Source of the DNA: Paraburkholderia podalyriae
Lineage (GTDB): Bacteria > Pseudomonadota > Gammaproteobacteria > Burkholderiales > Burkholderiaceae
Length of the DNA: 64,000 nt
NCBI RefSeq assembly: GCF_014397785.1
Contig: NZ_VZQQ01000035.1
Span: 1 to 64,000, forward strand
Direction: 5' to 3'
The translations under genes and the position numbers were made by a program. The notes below the pieces were generated by a model. It searched no databases, was not told the origin of the DNA, and saw only the letters and a program-made list of their open reading frames with translations. Positions 26,458 through 38,704 of the stretch are shown here, in pieces. How positions within the stretch are numbered: the first letter of the stretch is position 1; the number at the start of each line of letters is the position of its first letter.

Positions 26458-29400
26458 AGCGCGACGATCCAGCCCAAACCACGCACGAGGCGCAAACGGC
26501 CGCGGCCGTCGGCACCGCGGCGAAGGTACGCGCGCACCGGCGCGGCAAACCCTCGGCTCTCAGCGACGATCCGCTGTGGTACAAGGACGCGATCATCTAC
26601 CAGGTGCACATCAAGTCGTTCTTCGACGGGAATAACGACGGCGTCGGCGATTTCCCCGGCCTGATGGCCAAGCTCGACTACATCGCCGAGCTCGGCGTCA
26701 ACGCGATCTGGCTGCTGCCGTTCTATCCGTCGCCACGCCGCGACGACGGCTACGACATCGCCGATTACCGCAACGTGCATCCCGACTACGGTCAGCTCGC
26801 GGACGTGCGGCGCTTCATCCACGAAGCGCACGCGCGCGACATCCGCGTGATTACCGAGCTCGTCATCAACCACACGTCGGATCAACACCCGTGGTTCCAG
26901 CGCGCGCGGCGCGCGAAGCCCGGCTCGAACTATCGCAACTACTACGTGTGGTCCGATACCGATCAGAAGTACCAGGAAACGCGCATCATCTTCATCGACG
27001 CCGAGCCGTCGAACTGGACGCACGATCCGGTCGCGGACGCGTACTACTGGCACCGTTTCTACTCGCACCAGCCCGATCTGAACTTCGACAATCCGGCGGT
27101 GATGAAAGAGGTGCTGCAGGTGATGCGCTTCTGGCTCGACATGGGCATCGACGGGCTGCGGCTCGATGCGGTGCCGTACCTCGTCGAGCGTGAGGGCACC
27201 AACAACGAGAACCTGCCGGAGACGCACGAGGTCCTGAAGAGGATTCGCGCGACCATCGACGCCGAGTATCCGAACCGGATGCTGCTCGCCGAGGCAAACC
27301 AGTGGCCCGAGGACGTGAAGGAGTACTTCGGCAACGAAGACGAATGCCATATGGCGTTCCACTTCCCGCTGATGCCGCGCATCTATATGTCGATCGCGAG
27401 CGAGGACCGCTTCCCGATCACCGACATCATGAAGCAGACGCCGGACCTCGCCGAATCGAACCAGTGGGCGATCTTCCTGCGCAATCACGACGAACTGACG
27501 CTCGAAATGGTCACCGATTCCGAGCGTGACTATTTGTGGAACACCTATGCGAGCGATCGCCGCGCACGTTTGAATCTCGGCATTCGCCGCCGCCTGGCGC
27601 CGCTGATGGAGCGCGACCGCCGGCGCATCGAGTTGATCAACTCGCTGCTGCTGTCGATGCCCGGCACGCCGGTCATCTACTACGGCGACGAACTCGGCAT
27701 GGGCGATAACATCCACCTCGGCGACCGCGACGGTGTGCGCACGCCGATGCAGTGGTCGTCCGACCGCAACGGTGGCTTCTCGCGCGCCGACCCCGAGCAA
27801 CTGGTGCTGCCCCCGGTGATGGGTTCGCTGTACGGCTTCGACGCGGTCAACGTCGAAGCGCAGAGCCGCGATCCGCACTCACTGCTGAACTGGACGCGCC
27901 GCATGCTGTCGACGCGGCGCGCGAAACAGACTTTCGGACGCGGCACTATCCGCTTTCTGAAGCCGGAAAACCGCAAGATTCTCGCGTATCTGCGCGAGAT
28001 GCCCGGCGAGGCGCCGATCCTGTGCGTCGCGAATCTGTCGCGCGCGCCGCAGGCGGTCGAGCTCGAGCTGTCAGAATTCAACGGCTTCGTGCCGATCGAG
28101 ATGACCGCCGATTCGGTGTTCCCCGCGATCGGTCAGCTGACCTATCTGCTGACGTTCCCGCCCTACGGCTTCCTGTGGTTCATGCTGTGCGAAGGCGGCG
28201 GGCGTCCGACATGGGCGCAGGCGCATTCCGTGCCGTTGCCCGAGTTCGTCACGATCGTGATCCGCGAAGGACAAACCGGGCCGACACCCGAAAACGTGCG
28301 GCTGCTGGAATCCGAGGTGCTGCCGTCGTGGCTGAGCCGGCGCCGCTGGTTCGCGTCGAAAGATCAGAAGATGCATGCGGTGCGGCTCGCCGCACTGACC
28401 ACGATTCCGAACGGCGGCTTTGCCTTCACTGAAATCGAAGCGGACGTCGGCGACCATACCGAGCGCTACGTTGTGCCGATCGCGCTCACATGGGGCGGCG
28501 AAACCACCACGCCGCTGTTTCTGCAACTGGCACTTGCACGCGTGCGGCGGGGCCGCAACGTCGGCCATCTTACCGACGCGTTCTCGCTGCCGATCTTCGC
28601 GCACAACGTGCTGCGCAAGCTGCGCGAGCGCGCGGTCGTGCCGACCGTGCAAAAGAGCGAGATCAGGTTCCTGCCGACCGAGCGCTTCGCCGAACTCGAC
28701 GATCTCGGCGAGCGGCCCGAGATTCGCTGGCTCGCGGCCGAACAGAGCAACAGCTCGCTGATCGTCGCCGATGCCGCGGTGTTGAAGCTCGTGCGGCGGC
28801 TCGTCGCCGGCGTCCATCCAGAAGCGGAAATCAGCCGCTATCTGACGCAGCTCGGCTATGCGAATACCGCGCCGCTGTATGGCGAAGTGGTGCGCGTCGA
28901 TCCCGAGGGCGTGCCACATACGCTCGCGATCCTGCAGGGCTTTATCGACAATCAGGGCGATGCGTGGAACTGGTCGCTCGACTATCTGCGCCGCTCGGTC
29001 GACGAACTCGCGATCGCGATCGACACCGAAACGCAGACCGCTCCCGATCGCACGAACGAGTCGATCTTGCTGGACGGTTACGGCGAACTCGCGGGCATCA
29101 TCGGCCGACGGCTCGGCGAATTGCACGTGGCGCTCGCCACGCCGAGCGACGACCCCGCGTTCGCGCCGGAACCGGCCAATGCCAAACAGGTGAAAGCGTG
29201 GGTCGACGCGACGCAGAAGATGCTCGCCAGCGCGCTCGATCTGCTCGCGCCGCGCCTCGCGGAAATCAGCGACCCGGACACGAAAGGACTCGTACAAAGC
29301 CTGATCGATCGCCGCGCCGCGCTCGTCGAGGCAGTCCACAAGCTGGTGCCGGGTGACGCGGGCGCGTTGCGCACCCGCATCCATGGCGACTTCCATCTTG

Positions 29401-29913
29401 GCCAGGTACTAGTCGCGCAAGGCGACGCGTATCTGATCGACTTCGAGGGCGAGCCCGCGCGCTCGCTCGACGAGCGTCGCCAGAAATCGAGCCCATTGCG
29501 TGACGTGGCCGGGCTGATGCGCTCGCTGTCGTATGCGAGCGCGGCCGCGCAATCGACCACTGAAAGCGCGCCGCAACAAACGGCGGACCGCAAGCGCGCG
29601 CTGTTCGAGCGCTTCCGCGCGCACGCGACCAGCGCGTTCCTCGCCGAGTACCGCGCGGCCGCCGCGCAATCGCCGACACCGCTCGTCGCGCCCGAAGCCG
29701 AAGAGGCGCTGCTCGATCTGTTCCTGATCGAGAAGGCCGCTTACGAGATCCGCTACGAAGCGGCTAACCGGCCGACGTGGCTCGGCTTGCCGGTGCGCGG
29801 CCTCGCGGGGCTCGCGAGCCGTCTGCTCGGCGACACCGGCGCGCCGCCGCACCACGATCCTTCAACCCAGGCGCCTGGCGCCGCCACGCCGCCTAACCCG
29901 GCCGAGGGCGACT

Positions 29914-29921
<8 letters not shown>
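26454..29921 (+). CDS. treS: Trehalose synthase-maltokinase fusion
   Basis: Bifunctional protein of 1155 residues. Residues about 40-590 are a GH13 trehalose synthase that isomerises trehalose and maltose, with Asp238 (LRLDAVPYL), Glu280 (LLAEANQW) and Asp346 (RNHDELTLE) as the catalytic triad. Residues about 620-1110 are maltokinase (Mak/Pep2), phosphorylating maltose with ATP: the kinase loop HGDFHLGQ starts at His977 and the metal-binding Asp996 lies in LIDFEGEP. It feeds maltose-1-phosphate to GlgE. It overlaps glgE by 4 bp and glgB by 8 bp, implying coupled translation. Confidence 0.95.
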
Positions 29922-32124
<2,203 letters not shown>

Positions 32125-32141
32125 AGGATCGTGCGGTAACC

Positions 32142-32177
32142 CGGGCGCGCGGCGCGCAGGCAGGCGCCGCGCGCCCG
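32142..32177. repeat. Strong GC stem-loop between glgB and glgX
   Basis: A 14-bp perfect inverted repeat (32142-32155 and 32164-32177, arm beginning CGGGCGCGCGG) around an eight-base loop in the 115-bp gap after glgB. There is no U-run, so it is not a canonical intrinsic terminator. Within an operon it could stabilise the upstream transcript end or attenuate expression of glgX. Confidence 0.7.
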
Positions 32178-32239
32178 TTGCATGAAGGCCCAGGCAGATC
32201 CGGGCTCTAGCTCGACAAACAGAACAGGAAAGGCAAATC

Positions 32240-34453
32240 ATGTCGCATGCGTTGCCCGAGCGGTTGCTGCCTGGCTCGCCGTATCCGCTCGGCGCGAGCT
32301 GGGACGGGCTGGGCGTCAACTTCGCAGTGTTCTCGGCGAACGCACAGAAAATCGAGCTATGCCTGTTCGATTCCACCGGCCGTAAGGAAATCCGCCGCTT
32401 CGCCATGCCCGAATGCACCGACGAGATCTGGCACGGCTATCTGCCGAACGCGCATCCGGGCACCGCATACGGCTTTCGCGCGCACGGACCGTATCAGCCG
32501 CATTTCGGGCATCGCTTCAATCCGCACAAGCTGCTGCTCGATCCGTATGCACGCAAGCTCGTCGGACAATTTCGCTGGTCCGACGCGCTGTTCGGCTATC
32601 GCGTGCATTCGAATCGCGCGGACCTTTCGATCGACCGACGCGATTCCGCGCCCGCGATGCCCAAGTGCGTGGTGATCGACGAGGCGTTCGACTCGTCGCA
32701 CGACAAGCGTCCCGACGTGCCGTGGGGCGAAACCGTGATCTACGAAACGCACGTGCGCGGCGCGTCGATGCTGCGTGCCGATCTGCGCCAGCACGAGCGC
32801 GGCACGTTCGCGGCCCTCACGGCGCCGGAGTTCATCGAGCATCTACTGAAGCTCGGCGTGACCGCGGTCGAGCTGCTGCCCGTGCACGCGTTCGTGAATG
32901 ACCGCTTCCTGGTGGAGCGCGGCCTGCGCAACTACTGGGGCTACAACACCGCCGCGTTCTTCGCGCCGGAGCCGACCTATCTGAGCACGCACCGGCTCGA
33001 CGAACTGCGCATCGCCGTGCGCCAGCTGCACGCGGCCGGCATCGAAGTGATTCTCGACGTGGTCTACAACCACACCTGCGAAAGCAACGAGATGGGGCCG
33101 ACCATTTCATGGCGCGGCCTCGACAACGCCAGCTACTACCGGCTGATTCCCGGCGACGAGCGTCACCATATCAACGACACGGGCTGTGGCAACACGGTCA
33201 ATCTGCCGCATCCGCGCGTGATGCAGATGGTGATGGATTCGCTGCGCTACTGGTCGACCGCGTTCAATATCGACGGCTTCCGTTTCGATCTCGGCGTGAC
33301 GCTCGGGCGCGAAAGCCATGGCTTCGACCCGGGCTCGGGCCTGTTCGACGCGTTGCGCCAGGACCCGGTGCTGTCCCAGCGCAAGCTGATTTCCGAGCCG
33401 TGGGACATCGGTCCCGGCGGCTATCAGCTCGGCAATCATCCACCGGGCTTCAGCGAATGGAACGACCGTTTCCGTGACACGGTGCGACGTTTCTGGCGCG
33501 GCGACGCCGGCCTGCGGCCCGACCTTGCCGCGCGCCTGACCGGCTCGGCGGATCTGTTCAACCGGCGGCATCGCAAGCCGTGGGCGTCGTTGAACTTCGT
33601 CACGTCACATGACGGCTTCACATTGGCCGATGTCACCGCGTACGAACAAAAACACAACGAGGCCAACCAGGAGGACAACAACGACGGCCACAACGAGAAT
33701 TGCAGCCGCAACTGGGGCGTCGAAGGCATCACCGACGACCCGGCGATCCTCGCGACCCGCCGTCGCGTGTCGCGCTCGCTGATCGCGACACTGATGATCG
33801 CGCTCGGCACGCCGATGCTGCTCGCCGGCGACGAAGCGCTGCGCACGCAGCGCGGCAACAACAATGCGTACTGTCAGGATAACGATATATCGTGGATCGA
33901 CTGGGATCTCACGGATTCGCCGGAAGGCCAGCGCATGACCGAGTTCGTCGCGCGCGTGATCGCGTTGCGCAAGCGCCATCCGCTGCTGCGCGAAACGCGC
34001 TTTTTGTTCGGCGACCGCGAAGTGCTGCCCGGCCTGTTCGACGTCGGCTGGTTCGACGAACACGGTGATCCGCTGACGATCGAAGCGTGGCAGGACCCGG
34101 AGGGACGCGCGTTCACGTTGCGTCGCGCGGGTCCGGGCCTGAATGGCGAAACCGAAGTATTGTTACTGATGCTCAACGCTCACGAGGAGCCGCTGCAGTT
34201 CGCTCCACCGGCACCGCACCTGGAATGGCATGTGCTGTTAGACACGGCGGTTCCGGAACGCGCGCCGCAGCGGCTCGCAACGGCCGAACTCGAGGTGGCC
34301 GCGTACGGCCTCGTGATCCTCGCCGCGCAGCCGACCGGCGAAGCGGATTGGCAAGCCGGCTGGAAAGCTGGCGCGCAGCACGGGCCACGGCTGTTGACCG
34401 CGCTGCCGCCCGATCCGGGCACGCAGACACCGGACGGCGATGGTTCGCAATGA
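32240..34453 (+). CDS. glgX: Glycogen debranching enzyme GlgX
   Basis: Isoamylase-type GH13 that removes short alpha-1,6 branches. 737 residues: an N-terminal CBM48 domain (NFAVFSANAQKIELCLFD), then the barrel with Asp350 (FRFDLGVTLG), Glu386 (ISEPWDIGPGGYQLG) and Asp458 (TSHDGFTLAD), the usual GlgX/TreX signature. AGGAAAGG lies before ATG 32240. It supplies linear malto-oligosaccharides for TreY and MalQ. It stands alone between two coupled gene triplets, with inverted repeats in both flanking gaps. Confidence 0.95.
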   Translation: MSHALPERLLPGSPYPLGASWDGLGVNFAVFSANAQKIELCLFDSTGRKEIRRFAMPECTDEIWHGYLPNAHPGTAYGFRAHGPYQPHFGHRFNPHKLLLDPYARKLVGQFRWSDALFGYRVHSNRADLSIDRRDSAPAMPKCVVIDEAFDSSHDKRPDVPWGETVIYETHVRGASMLRADLRQHERGTFAALTAPEFIEHLLKLGVTAVELLPVHAFVNDRFLVERGLRNYWGYNTAAFFAPEPTYLSTHRLDELRIAVRQLHAAGIEVILDVVYNHTCESNEMGPTISWRGLDNASYYRLIPGDERHHINDTGCGNTVNLPHPRVMQMVMDSLRYWSTAFNIDGFRFDLGVTLGRESHGFDPGSGLFDALRQDPVLSQRKLISEPWDIGPGGYQLGNHPPGFSEWNDRFRDTVRRFWRGDAGLRPDLAARLTGSADLFNRRHRKPWASLNFVTSHDGFTLADVTAYEQKHNEANQEDNNDGHNENCSRNWGVEGITDDPAILATRRRVSRSLIATLMIALGTPMLLAGDEALRTQRGNNNAYCQDNDISWIDWDLTDSPEGQRMTEFVARVIALRKRHPLLRETRFLFGDREVLPGLFDVGWFDEHGDPLTIEAWQDPEGRAFTLRRAGPGLNGETEVLLLMLNAHEEPLQFAPPAPHLEWHVLLDTAVPERAPQRLATAELEVAAYGLVILAAQPTGEADWQAGWKAGAQHGPRLLTALPPDPGTQTPDGDGSQ

Positions 34454-34500
34454 ACGACGCGCCGCGGCGGCCCAGCTGGAGCGAGGACAACTCACAACGC

Positions 34501-34572
34501 AGCCGGGGTGGCAAGAATGTTGCGACGCGATGCTTGCCTGCGTCGCGTCGCAACACTCTTGCCATCCCGGCT
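34501..34572. repeat. 72-bp near-perfect inverted repeat between glgX and treZ
   Basis: Arms 34501-34533 and 34540-34572 are complementary at 30 of 33 positions around the loop TTGCCT. In RNA two of the three exceptions are G-U pairs, leaving a single A-C mismatch (34517/34556). Only one long dyad of this size was noticed in the window. It starts 47 bases after glgX and ends 26 bases before the preferred treZ start. No U-run follows. It could be a REP/MITE-like repeat, a processing or stabilising stem, or an attenuator. Confidence 0.9.
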
Positions 34573-34598
34573 CGATCGCAGATTCGAATGGTGAAGAC

Positions 34599-36503
34599 AT
34601 GTCTGAAAGTCCGATTGATCCTCACGCGCATCATCACGCGCATTGCCTGCCGTTCAGCGCGCAGTTGATCGGCGCGACCAGCATCCGACCGCGCACGCGG
34701 TTCCGTTTTTGGGCACCGTCGTGCAAAAGCGTGCAGGTGGTCATCGAAAACGGCCACGCGCAAGGCGCGCACGACATGACGCCGACCGGCAACGGCTGGT
34801 TCGAGACCACCGTGGAGTGTGGCGCGGGCACGATGTATCGCATCCAGCTCGATAGCGGGCAGCTGGTGCCAGATCCGGCCTCGCGGTTCCAGCCGCAGGA
34901 CGTGCACGGCCCGAGCGAAGTCATCGATCCGCGCACCTATCATTGGCAATACACGGCCTGGCACGGCCGGCCTTGGGAAGAAACGGTGCTGTACGAACTG
35001 CACGTCGGTGCGATGGGCGGCTACGCGGGCGTGCAAAAGCGTTTGCCCCAATTCGCCGCGCTCGGCGTCACCGCCATCGAGCTGATGCCGTTGAATGACT
35101 TTTCCGGTCGTCACAACTGGGGCTACGACGGCGTGCTGCCGTACGCGCCCGACTCCGCGTACGGCCGCCCCGAAGAGCTGAAAGCGCTGATCGATGCCGC
35201 GCACGGTCTGGGCCTGATGGTATTTCTCGACGTCGTTTACAACCACTTCGGACCGGACGGCAATTATCTGCATACTTATGCGGAGCCGTTTTTCCGCGCA
35301 GGCGTGAACACGCCGTGGGGCCCCGCGATCGACTTCGAGCGCAGCGAAGTCAGCGACTTCTTCACCGACAACGCGGTCTACTGGATCAACGAATACCGCT
35401 TCGACGGCCTGCGCTTCGATGCGGTGCATGCGATCGACAATCCCGCGTGGCTGCGCGAGCTATCGGACCATATCCGCGCGCGCGTGCAGCATGGCCGCCA
35501 CGTGCATCTGGTGCTCGAAAACGAGCACAACAGCGCGAGCCTGCTCGACGCGCATTTCGACGCGCAATGGAACGACGACGCGCACAACACGCTGCACGTG
35601 CTGCTGACCGGCGAAACGGAAGGCTATTACCACGCGTATGCAAACGAACCGATTCGCCGGCTCGCGCGGGTGTTGTCCGAAGGCTTCGCGTATCAGGGCG
35701 AGCCGTCGCCGCTGCACGACGGTGCGCCGCGCGGCGAAGCGAGCGCGCATCTGCCGCCCACGTCGTTCGTGATGTTTCTGCAGAACCACGATCAGGTAGG
35801 CAACCGTGCGTTCGGCGAACGTCTGCGCAAGCTGACCTCGGATGATGCGTTGCGCGCCGCGACGGCGTTACTGTTGCTGTCGCCGCAAATTCCGCTGCTG
35901 TTCATGGACGAAGAACATGGCTCGACGCAACCGTTCCTGTATTTCACCGATTACACCGGCGATCTCGCCGACGCCGTGCGCGAAGGACGGCGCCGCGAAT
36001 TCGCGCGCTTCGTCGCGTTCAGCGACGAAAAGCGCCGCGCACAGATTCCCGATCCGAACGACGCCGAGACCTTCACCGCCTCGTCGCCACCCGCGCCCGA
36101 TGCGACCCCGACCCCGGATCGGCTCGACTGGATGCATTTCTACAAGTCCGCGCTCGCGGTGCGCGCGAAGCTGATTACGCCGCGCCTGAAAGATACGAAG
36201 GCGTCCGGCGCGACCGTGCTGTGCGATGCCGGTGGCGGCGATGCGAACGCGCTGATCGCGCGCTGGAAACTCGGCGATGGCGAGACGCTGTCGATCGCGT
36301 TGAATCTGGCGCAACAGAGCGTCGCGTTCGACGACATCCCCGCCGGCAAAATCATTTTCGAAACCCCGCCACGTGCGCGCGAGCAAACCGACGCGCGGGT
36401 GTTGCCCGCTCATGCGTGCATCGCGTGGCTGACCGGCGACATCAACGAATTCGCGAGCCGCCACGATGCGCGCATCGCGTCGCACGAGGAGCAGCGCGCG
36501 TGA
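34599..36503 (+). CDS. treZ: Maltooligosyltrehalose trehalohydrolase
   Basis: Releases trehalose from maltooligosyl-trehalose made by TreY. From the Met at 34599 (preceded by GGTGAAGAC) the protein has 634 residues: N-terminal E-set domain (TRFRFWAPSCKSVQVVIENG) and GH13 barrel with Asp274 (LRFDAVHAI), Glu307 (LVLENEHN) and Asp398 (QNHDQVGNRAFGERL). A longer frame from 34440 would translate the 72-bp inverted repeat and is rejected. Its stop overlaps the malQ GTG start. Confidence 0.94.
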   Translation: MSESPIDPHAHHHAHCLPFSAQLIGATSIRPRTRFRFWAPSCKSVQVVIENGHAQGAHDMTPTGNGWFETTVECGAGTMYRIQLDSGQLVPDPASRFQPQDVHGPSEVIDPRTYHWQYTAWHGRPWEETVLYELHVGAMGGYAGVQKRLPQFAALGVTAIELMPLNDFSGRHNWGYDGVLPYAPDSAYGRPEELKALIDAAHGLGLMVFLDVVYNHFGPDGNYLHTYAEPFFRAGVNTPWGPAIDFERSEVSDFFTDNAVYWINEYRFDGLRFDAVHAIDNPAWLRELSDHIRARVQHGRHVHLVLENEHNSASLLDAHFDAQWNDDAHNTLHVLLTGETEGYYHAYANEPIRRLARVLSEGFAYQGEPSPLHDGAPRGEASAHLPPTSFVMFLQNHDQVGNRAFGERLRKLTSDDALRAATALLLLSPQIPLLFMDEEHGSTQPFLYFTDYTGDLADAVREGRRREFARFVAFSDEKRRAQIPDPNDAETFTASSPPAPDATPTPDRLDWMHFYKSALAVRAKLITPRLKDTKASGATVLCDAGGGDANALIARWKLGDGETLSIALNLAQQSVAFDDIPAGKIIFETPPRAREQTDARVLPAHACIAWLTGDINEFASRHDARIASHEEQRA

Positions 36504-38704
36504 CGACCCGACGCCCCAACGACAGGCTCGCCGCGCTCGCCACCCGCGCAGGCTTCGAGGTGGAGTGGCAGGACGCGCATCACAATACGCAGCGTGTGCC
36601 TGAAAAGACACTTGGCACGCTGCTCGAACGCCTGGGGCTGCCATGCGGCAACGCCACCGAGATCCGCCATAGCGCCGCTGCTTTGGAAGCCGAACTATCG
36701 GGCCGCAGGCTACCGCCGCTGATGACCGCGGTGATCGGCCGTGGCATCGCGCTGCCCGCGGCCGCGGTCAAGTCGGACAGCCATTACCGGATCGAGCTGG
36801 AGAGCGGCGCTATCATCGATGGCCGCTTCACCGCGCCGAAGGGCGAGGAAGCGCTGCTCGCGCCGATCGACGAAGCGGGCTATCACACGCTGGTGATCAA
36901 CGATCAGCGCATGACGCTCGCGGTCGCGCCGCCGCGCTGCTACACCGTCGCCGACGCGTGGCGCACGCTGCATGGCGGCGAAGGCGCAGGCGAACCCGAA
37001 GCCGCGTCGCCCGCGCCGCCACTGTGGGGCATCGCCGCGCAGCTGTATGGCTTGCGCCGCATCGGTGACGGCGGCATCGGCGATTACACGGCGCTCGCGC
37101 AGCTTGCGCGGCACGGCGCGCAGCGCGGCGCGCACGCGCTCGCCGTCAGTCCGACGCACGCGATGTTCAGCGCGCAGCCTGAGCGCTTCAGCCCGTACGC
37201 GCCGTCGTCGCGTTTGTGGCTCAACGTCACGCATATCGATCCGACCGCGGTATTCGGCGCCGACGCCTCTGCGTGCGCATCGGCGCAGGCCCGCGACGCA
37301 TGGTCGAAGTACGAGGAGCTGCCGCTGATCGATTGGCCCCACGCGACACCGCTGAAGCTCGCGGTATTGCGCGCGCTGTACGAGCAGTTCAATGCGAACG
37401 AGCGCCCACAGCACTCGCCCCGCGCGCTCGAATTTCACGGCTTCTGCGAACGCGCGGGGCGCGCGCTCGAAGATCACGCGCGCTTCGAAGCCCTGCAGGC
37501 CGCGCAGCTCGCGCAAGGCGGCGACGGCCATTGGCGCAACTGGCCCGATGCGTTGCGCGATCCACGCAGCCCCGAAGTCGAGGCGTTCGCCGCCGCGCAT
37601 CGCGACGAGGTCGACTTCCATCTGTTCCTGCAGTGGCTGGCCTCGCGCGGCCTGTTGCACGCGCAGCACACCGCGCGCGAAGCGGGCATGGCGATCGGCC
37701 TGATCGCCGATCTCGCGGTGGGTTGCGACAGCGCCGGCAGTCACGCATGGTCCTATCCGAACGACATGCTGCGGGGCGTGTCGGTCGGCGCGCCGCCCGA
37801 CCTCTTCAACCAGGCCGGCCAGTCGTGGGGGCTCACGACATTCTCGCCGCGCGCGATGCGCACGCAAGGCTTCGCCGCGTTCATCGACATGCTGCGCGCG
37901 GCGTTCGCCCATGCCGGCGGGATTCGCATCGATCACATTCTCGGCTTGCGGCGTTTGTGGCTCGTGCCCGAAGGCGAAAGCGCGCGCAATGGCGCGTATC
38001 TGCGCTATCCGCTCGAAGACCTGCTGCGGCTGATCGCGCTCGAATCGTGGCGGCATCGCGCGATCGTGATCGGCGAGGATCTCGGCACCGTGCCGCCCGG
38101 TTTTCGCGAGCGGCTCGACGAGCATGGCATCGACGGGATTCGCGTGCTGTGGTTCGAAGGCGCACCCGACGGCAACGGCTTCAAGGCGCCGACCGATTGG
38201 GACCGCTACGCGGTCGGCACGACGACCACGCACGATCTGCCGACCATCGCCGGCTGGTGGCGCGGCAGCGACATCATGTGGCGCAACCGCATCGGCCAGA
38301 CGATGGCGCGCGCCGACGGGCGCGACCCCGAGGAAGCGGCGCTCGAAGAGCGCGCGCAACAGCGCGCCGACTTGTGGCGCGCGTTCCAGCAAGCGGGCGT
38401 GGCCGCACCCGACGTCGCGCCGCCGGACGCCGACAACGCGCCGGTCGACGAAGCGCTCGCGTTCGTCGCCGCGACGCCCGGGCCGCTCGTCACGTTCCCG
38501 CTCGAAGACTTGCTCGGGCTGGCCGAGCAGCCGAACGTGCCGGGCTCGATCGACGAACATCCGAACTGGCGCCGCCGCATGGCGCAGCCCGTCGACGCGA
38601 TATTCGACGACCCCGTGTTCACCGACCGCCTGCTGGCCGTCGACGGCGCGCGCCGCGCCGCCGCGCCTTCATCCCACCCTTCCGCGGAGCCTGACACGCC
38701 ATGA
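36500..38704 (+). CDS. malQ: 4-alpha-glucanotransferase (amylomaltase)
   Basis: Disproportionates malto-oligosaccharides, adjusting chain lengths for TreY and GlgE. 734 residues of the GH77 family: the long MalQ-type N-terminal extension (about 1-150), then the barrel with Asp478 (GIRIDHILGL), Glu526 (VIGEDLGTVP) and Asp579 (TTHDLPTIAGWW). GTG at 36500 follows GAGGAGC by about nine bases and overlaps the treZ stop in GTGA. The same treZ-malQ-treY order occurs, as I recall, in Pseudomonas. Confidence 0.93.
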   Translation: MTTRRPNDRLAALATRAGFEVEWQDAHHNTQRVPEKTLGTLLERLGLPCGNATEIRHSAAALEAELSGRRLPPLMTAVIGRGIALPAAAVKSDSHYRIELESGAIIDGRFTAPKGEEALLAPIDEAGYHTLVINDQRMTLAVAPPRCYTVADAWRTLHGGEGAGEPEAASPAPPLWGIAAQLYGLRRIGDGGIGDYTALAQLARHGAQRGAHALAVSPTHAMFSAQPERFSPYAPSSRLWLNVTHIDPTAVFGADASACASAQARDAWSKYEELPLIDWPHATPLKLAVLRALYEQFNANERPQHSPRALEFHGFCERAGRALEDHARFEALQAAQLAQGGDGHWRNWPDALRDPRSPEVEAFAAAHRDEVDFHLFLQWLASRGLLHAQHTAREAGMAIGLIADLAVGCDSAGSHAWSYPNDMLRGVSVGAPPDLFNQAGQSWGLTTFSPRAMRTQGFAAFIDMLRAAFAHAGGIRIDHILGLRRLWLVPEGESARNGAYLRYPLEDLLRLIALESWRHRAIVIGEDLGTVPPGFRERLDEHGIDGIRVLWFEGAPDGNGFKAPTDWDRYAVGTTTTHDLPTIAGWWRGSDIMWRNRIGQTMARADGRDPEEAALEERAQQRADLWRAFQQAGVAAPDVAPPDADNAPVDEALAFVAATPGPLVTFPLEDLLGLAEQPNVPGSIDEHPNWRRRMAQPVDAIFDDPVFTDRLLAVDGARRAAAPSSHPSAEPDTP

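Noticed and set aside
34440-34598. Longer treZ N-terminus starting at 34440
   Set aside because: It would translate the 72-bp inverted repeat (PGWQECCDAM...), overlaps glgX and lacks homology to TreZ; the Met at 34599 fits the family.
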